Assembly (NCBI RefSeq): GCF_963583255.1
Contig: NC_084807.1
Span: 21,167,572-21,231,571, forward strand
Direction: 5' to 3'
Length of the DNA stretch: 64,000 bases
Source of the DNA: Pyrus communis
Lineage: Eukaryota; Streptophyta; Magnoliopsida; Rosales; Rosaceae
The notes below the pieces were generated by a model. The model worked only from the letters and a program-made list of their open reading frames with translations. It was not told the DNA's origin and made no database searches. Position numbers and translations under genes: made by a program. Of the stretch, positions 58,590-64,000 are shown one piece after another. Positions within the stretch are counted from its first letter, which is position 1, and every line of letters starts with the position of its first letter.

Positions 58590-60700
58590 TATTTATTTAT
58601 TTACTTATTTTTTGGTGAACTGAAGATTTTCATAACCAGGGCAAAAGTCAAGAGTACAAAGGAAGCCCACAGAGAGGCAAGCAACAAGAAAATAAAGACA
58701 TAAATAAGGTAATGAAGGAGGGTACATAGGTAAAAGACGCTGCAACAAATGCTAAAATGCCGCCCCCTTCACTAGCAATTACAAGAAAATAGAGAGGATA
58801 AGGTAACCCATCATTGTTGAGAACATGAACCAACGAAGATGAGGATCTGTTAACCTAAGTGGAATCGCTCATCTCCTTTTTTTTTTTTTCAACGCCAACT
58901 GGTTCGCCGCTATGTTGGCCGATTTTGAAACCCAAGACCAGCAACAAGCCTAAAATGACTCCCCAAGCCACATGATTTTGACCTATGTAGGAAAGGTCTC
59001 CCAGTTGCCAGTTATTGAGGCATTTAACAAGCAATAAATATTTTCCTTTGAGTCAGACTCAACAATAATCGTTTTCATACCCATCGAACTGGCAAGTTCA
59101 CAGCTGTATAAAATTGTCAGTGCCTCTGTTGCTGCAGCACTCGCGCCTTGATCTTCAACTTTCTCACCGCCACAAACAAGCCATCATCATTTCTTGCTAT
59201 AACCCTAGCATGCCGATTATACCAGTGGTAGCAACCCAACTTGCATCCACATTGAATTCGTAAAAGGGGAGAAAGGGGGAGACCAATGAGCTAGCGTAGC
59301 AGGCATCGACTGATCTGTCCAAGTGTTCACTGTAGGTCCACGAGAGGCCTCCAAAAAAACTCCAGCCGTAGTAGAGATTGTCATAAGGACCTGTTGTAGT
59401 GAAATACCTTCTGGTTGAAAAGGTAGCTACACCTAGCCTTCCAGATATGCGAACATGTGAAAACAGCATATGGCAAGATCCCTCGAATATCCCCCTTCAA
59501 GCTCAGATTATAGTTTATAAGAGAAGATAACCAGTTTTCCATGGTGGAAATTCCAACCCGATTCACTTTGTAATTTAGAAACCCACCAAACCAGTTGCTC
59601 TAAACCCATGGGCACAAAAGGAGTAAGTGTTCCACCGATTCATCATGTGCATTGCATATAGGGCACATTGGAGAAGGTGAACTTCGCCGCTTAAAGAGGT
59701 CTGCCATGGTGGCCATAACCTAATTCAATGCTCTCCACATGAAGCTGTGAATTTTCAAGGGGTCTTCGGCTTCCAGATGAAGTTCCAAACATGGCTTGGA
59801 GTCGATAAGGAGGAAGAGGCAACCCGACCAGCTAAAGACACCGCCCTAGAATGCTTCCAATGATATCTCGACCTCACAGAATAGATACCATTCCGATTAA
59901 TGTCCGGCGATACAATTCTATCCTTCCTCAAAGGGTCACCAATGCTAGTATCCAAAATTGCATTATATTCCACTTCAGAAATAAAGGGCATAAGGAAATT
60001 GATGTCCCAATTCCCCGAAGTCCCGCATATTAGTGTTTCCACACGTGTATTCCTAGATACCGACCCATCACATTGCAGAGAAGGGACCCATCTATCTAAC
60101 CAAAGCCTAACGTTACTTCCATTCATTATTTGCCAATGGGCCCCCTGAAGCAGTATATCTCTCCTTACCAATAAACTTGTCCAAACCCACGAGGCCCTAC
60201 CTCCCCGTTTAGCATAAAAAAAGGGAACAATGTGGGAAGTATCGAGCTTTAAGTACTTGTCCCCGTTTGCAAAGTAGGCATCAATAATTTTGACCAGGCT
60301 ACAGCCGTTCTGTTTATCAGCCCGTAGAAAGATCAATGTGTCATCTGCGAAGAAAATATGTGAGATGATAGGTCCAAGAGGATTAGTGTGAATACTCATG
60401 AGATGCCTCCTCTCAACTGCCGTCTGGATAAGTCTTGATAAGACCTCACTAATAAGAAGGAAGAGATACGGGGATAATGGGTCACCCTGATGAATAACCC
60501 GTGACGGGACAAACTTCTTCCCCCGCTGCCCATTCAAGATCATCGCAAAATCCACCAATTTGACACAACCCATAACAAGATTCCTCCACCTGGTACAGAA
60601 CCCCATCTTTTCCATTACAGCCTCCAAAAAATCCCACTCACTCTATCGTATGCCTTGTGCATATCAAGCTTGATTCCCAACTCAAATTTTCGTTTTGTAC
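58590..60700 (-). pseudogene. 5'-truncated L1-type LINE
   Basis: The minus strand starts inside the RT domain (KAYDRV region near 60660, EAVMEKMGFC at 60627) and continues with QGDPLSPYLFLL and the catalytic FADDTLIF. A deletion then joins RT to a zinc-binding RT C-terminal part (GAHWQIMNGSNVRLWLDRW), and an RNase H-like tail (FNVDASW) follows in shifted frames to about 58900. It ends in an A-rich AAAT-type tail at 58590-58613. The 5' truncation is normal for LINE insertion. Several shifts and stops are present. Confidence 0.85.
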
Positions 60701-61275
60701 AGAACAAATATTACTGTTGATAGTTTCAATATATGTTTTTCACAAGACAACATACAGAGAAATTGGACAAGCCAATGTCAACACATTTTTATATCTAGGA
60801 TCTACCAATTCTAATATTTATTTAAGGCCAAATCACACTTTTGGTTCCCTTAGTTGAGTTGAAGTTCCTTGATTTGATTTCAATTGTCTCTATTGTAGTT
60901 ATTCATCCATTTAGTTAACTGAAAAAATCATGTGTCACTCACATGCATTAGCATTTTAGATCTTCACAAACTCGGCTAACCATTTTTAACTCCGGTACAT
61001 ACTGCATCATAATAACAGAAGCTTATTCATCAACACTATTATTTAAGAAAAATGATGAAGAAACAGCTTAAGAAAAAGAGAGAAACCCAAGAACCGTATT
61101 CAACTTTCATTTCAAATTTCAATGTTAGGTTTTCCTGATATAATATAATAGTACGAAGTCTTCCAAACTTTCAACTTTTTTTTCTTTCTACATATTAATA
61201 TTCTTGATTTTTTTTTATTAATATTCTTGATTTTTTTTTTATTAATATCCTTGATTATGTTTAGTGTGCAATGAG

Positions 61276-61462
61276 GAGAGAGGATCCTTTCAGTGAGAAT
61301 TCCAAAAATCCTCCAAATATATCTGTTCATGATACATTGTGCATCTAATTTTTGTCAGATACTATTTATATTCAATTTTAAATAAAAAAAATTACAATGA
61401 TTTCTAATCGTATGATGTACAATAAATGAGTATGATTAGAGGATCGTCGAGAATCTTCCTGA
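61276..61462. mobile_element. MULE-type MITE, 187 bp
   Basis: It is flanked by TGCAATGAG on both sides (61267-61275 and 61463-61471). The arms contain GAGGATCC / GGATCGTCGAG and ATGATACATTGTGCAT / CGTATGATGTACAATAAATGAG and match the MITE at 21946-22140. The undisturbed site is at 55083-55091 in copy 1 (TGTAATGAG). Confidence 0.85.
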
Positions 61463-61859
61463 TGCAATGAGCATTGACGTACCAATCTCAAAGTGCCAAG
61501 CTTGTTTCTGAATAATGAGGGTTGCCAGCACATAATTTAACAGATACAGAGTTTTCTTCGACGCTAATATTTTAGCCTGTAAAGCACACCAATATAAACA
61601 GAATCTACACATTTAGTTTGTCAAAAAAAAATTAAAATCACAGATAAATCAAAAGTACATCTCCCATATTTTGTTGTTTATTAGCAGTATTATCCCTCCA
61701 AAGTTGAAAGATTCCTTGTAGTAATATTCTAACAGGCATATTTTATTAATTTTTCATACTGACTAAATTTAATATTTTGTCAGAACATATAAAAAAGATT
61801 AATCTTTGTTTTTTGTTGGAATATATTACAAAGAAGCTCCAAATAATAAAGTTTTAAAT

Positions 61860-62370
61860 TTTCTACCCTTGTCAAGTTTTTTGTATTTTATTATTATTTA
61901 ATTGAAACCCAAATGGAAAACCACTTGTTCTACTTCCTACCTTATTTTTGTTGGTTTTTCTTGGTGTTGTTTTCATATTTTCTACCTTTGCATGCAGGTC
62001 TAGTTTTTTTTTTGTGTTTTATTATTATTTAGCTGAAAGCCGAATGAAAAACCACTAGTTCTACCTTCTACCTTTTTTTGTTGGTTTTTCTTGGTGTTGT
62101 ATGTATCATATTTTGTATCCTTGCAGACAAGTCAAATTTTTTGTGTTTTATTATTATTTAGCTGAAAGCAAAACGGAAAGCCACTTGTCCTCCCACCTAC
62201 TTTTTTTGGTTGGTTTTTTTGGTGTTGTATGTATTCATATGATCTATCCTTGGTCCTTGCAGACAGGTCAAGTTTTTTGTATTTTATTATTATTTACATG
62301 AAAGCTGAATGGAAAACCACGTGTCCTCTACCTCCTACCTTTTTTTCTGGTTAGGTTTTCTTGGTGTTGT
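61860..62370. repeat. Minisatellite, four copies of about 125 bp
   Basis: Units share TTTTATTATTATTTA, GAAAACCAC-like and GGTTTTTCTTGGTGTTGT, each preceded by CTACC/CTATCC..TTG.AG. Copy 1 of the duplication has one unit only, around 56090-56195. Confidence 0.85.
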
Positions 62371-62580
62371 ATATATGTATTTCACTTATAAATTTATAAT
62401 TGCAATTTTTTATTTCCCGAAAGATAGAAATGAAGGTTTAGTTGTACTTAATCCATAGCATTTCCAAGTAGAGTAAATTACCGTTTGCTCCCTAAACATT
62501 TGTATTTAGTTGTTTTGATATCCTCAACAATACATACCTGTTCTAACATTTTTTTATGAAATATATTTTTGATATCCTAA

Positions 62581-63479
62581 ATAAGTACAAAGACATATAT
62601 GGTCTTTTATGTGAGTCTCGATAAAAATTTTGTCAGGAATTTCAACGGATCGAAGAAAAATAAGAGTGTTTCGTACTAAAATTACAATGTGCTTCTATCC
62701 TCTAATAACAAAATAACAATCACATCATCAAGTTCCTCAAACCAGAAGACACATATGTAGTTAAAGACTATGGCACACTAGACATCCTCTCCTAAATTTG
62801 AAACTAAGGAGTGTGGCTACAGTGGTACGAGTCACTCAATGCTACGAATTTATGATATTTATGCAAGATTTAACAATTGCAAAGATCTATTAGAGGCCTA
62901 CATATAAGATCTAATTGTTGATCTTTCTGACAGCTCAATGCTAGATATCATAGAATAAAAAATCCCAAAAGAAGCAAACCAAATAAAGTAAAATGAAATA
63001 TTGAATCTCTAGACAAATTATGAATTGCCCATAGTGGGCAAAAATGTCATTTCAAATATTGAGAACGTAAACATGTTAAGTCAGGATTTACACATACACG
63101 TAGTGAGTATTGAGAGGCACTGTTTTCTTTGAAGCAAAGCAAAGAAACAAAACAAATTCAAAGTCTCATACTTTAAAGAAGATGAAGAAAGCCAGAATAA
63201 TTTCAGGTGAAACGACATTGCTTTGTTTCTGTTTGGGTAAATATTTGAATACTAGGCCTTAATGAAGGAAAACCCAAGGACGCCAACTAAAAGGGAAATT
63301 TGCCTGAAGGCCAGCATCGAGCCTAGAAGCAAATTGAAGCCTTTTCAGCCATGATACAAGCCACGTATCTATAATTGAAATAATAAGTGATGGAGACTAA
63401 CCTATTACCAGCCAAAGAACACTTTCCAGTGGCATTGTTAGTAAAAAGTTGGTGACTCACTACCCTCCAAGTGCTTTCA
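62581..63479. other. Intergenic, no gene seen
   Basis: AT-rich, without open frames of interest. Confidence 0.5.
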
Positions 63480-64000
63480 GGCAAGAGCAAAAGCTACAAC
63501 AGTTGGGTCAAATTGTCTATAAAAGGAAAGACAGGCCCCAGAGTTAAGGACACTCAACCAATCCAACAAATAAACATACAAACTCTGATCTCAAGCCAGA
63601 TTTTCATCCAAAAGCTGTAATCAACCCAGATTCAATCATTTTTAGCAATAGTTATTTGAGAAAGCTATCTCTTGTCTAGCATAAAAGCTCTACTACCTCC
63701 CCTAGTGTTGTAGTATCAATTCTCTTATGTGAACTTGCTTACCACCCATCCCTTTTTAGCCAGTGTTCTAAAAAACGCCCTAGGTGGCGCCTTGGAACCG
63801 AGGCGATTTTGTGCAAAATGGCTAGAAAAATCGGGGTGGCTGCCTAGGCGAGCTAGCGGCCTAGGTGGTTGATAAGTCACATTTTGCATGCATTTTTATC
63901 TTCCTTATTTGGCGTCGTTGTGAATGTTTTGGATTAAGCTAGTTGCATTTTACATTATTTGGTGTTAGTGTGCAGCCAAGGGTGAATTTGGATCAATGGG
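63480..64000. other. Possible LTR fragment and edge of other elements
   Basis: A TATA-like TCTATAAAAGG at about 63518-63528 is followed by an A/C-rich leader-like stretch, an arrangement common in plant LTRs. From about 63762, CAGTGTTCTAAAAAACGCC and CTAGGCG motifs suggest the edge of a DNA element, and TTGATAAGTCACATTTTGCATG near 63870 may start another LTR. The window ends before a partner can be seen. Confidence 0.3.

Larger units (their letters stand above)
58447..62580. repeat. Segmental duplication downstream of SYT3, copy 2
   Basis: Colinear with 54022-56590, beginning in sequence homologous to the SYT3 3' UTR. It is longer because of the LINE (58590-60700), a MITE (61276-61462) and an expanded minisatellite (61860-62370). 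It contains no SYT coding exon. Confidence 0.83.

Noticed and set aside
58447..58590. A second synaptotagmin gene
   Set aside because: Only 3' UTR-like sequence is duplicated; no C2 or SMP coding exon precedes it.
59755..60627. Active LINE reverse transcriptase
   Set aside because: The catalytic FADD box is present, but an internal deletion joins RT to the zinc-binding region and the 5' half is missing.

Overview
The window reads as nuclear DNA of a flowering plant. It has spliced genes with GT-AG introns, long AT-rich spacers and a dense layer of eukaryotic transposable elements. The PAL and synaptotagmin proteins are typical of eudicots, and the repeat content looks like a woody Rosaceae genome (apple/pear group). 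That placement is an inference. Only two host genes look intact.

Gene 1, minus strand, 4572 to 1116: a complete two-exon phenylalanine ammonia-lyase (720 aa). Its promoter (about 4800-5380) has a TATA box, MYB/AC-type boxes, two G-boxes one helical turn apart, and a diverged second copy of the G-box segment about 414 bp further out. Gene 2, plus strand, 50322 to 54007: a complete 12-exon plant synaptotagmin of the SYT3 type (552 aa) with an N-terminal membrane anchor, an SMP domain and two C2 domains. The two genes are about 45 kb apart and show no functional link.

Almost everything between and after them is mobile DNA. 5.4-11.4 kb holds MITEs, SINEs and a 523-bp hAT element inserted in a MITE. 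11478-20382 is a whole CACTA (En/Spm) element with a TAT target duplication, a broken Transposase_24-type gene, GCG-rich subterminal repeats and a 345-bp tandem array. 21.9-29 kb holds MULE-type MITEs and a decayed PIF/Harbinger element with both of its genes. 30.4-37.3 kb is a broken Ty1/copia element on the minus strand, interrupted by a roughly 1.5-kb LTR. 39783-47812 is an LTR retrotransposon bounded by CTCTC duplications; inside it sit a small TRIM, a Cassandra TRIM carrying 5S-rRNA-like sequence, a copia RT/RNase H fragment and a hAT element. 47.8-49.1 kb holds a fold-back element and an RTE-type LINE tail.

Downstream of the synaptotagmin gene, 2-3 kb of flanking DNA starting in its 3' UTR is present twice (54.0-56.6 kb and 58.4-62.6 kb). 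The two copies differ by insertions (MITEs, a LINE, an organelle-like block, a minisatellite expansion), so each copy supplies the empty site for the other.

I found no clear sign of a wholly new molecular system. The most distinctive items are the two-copy synaptotagmin tail, the complete CACTA element with its internal arrays, the Cassandra/copia chimeric open frame, and the duplicated G-box promoter module of PAL.
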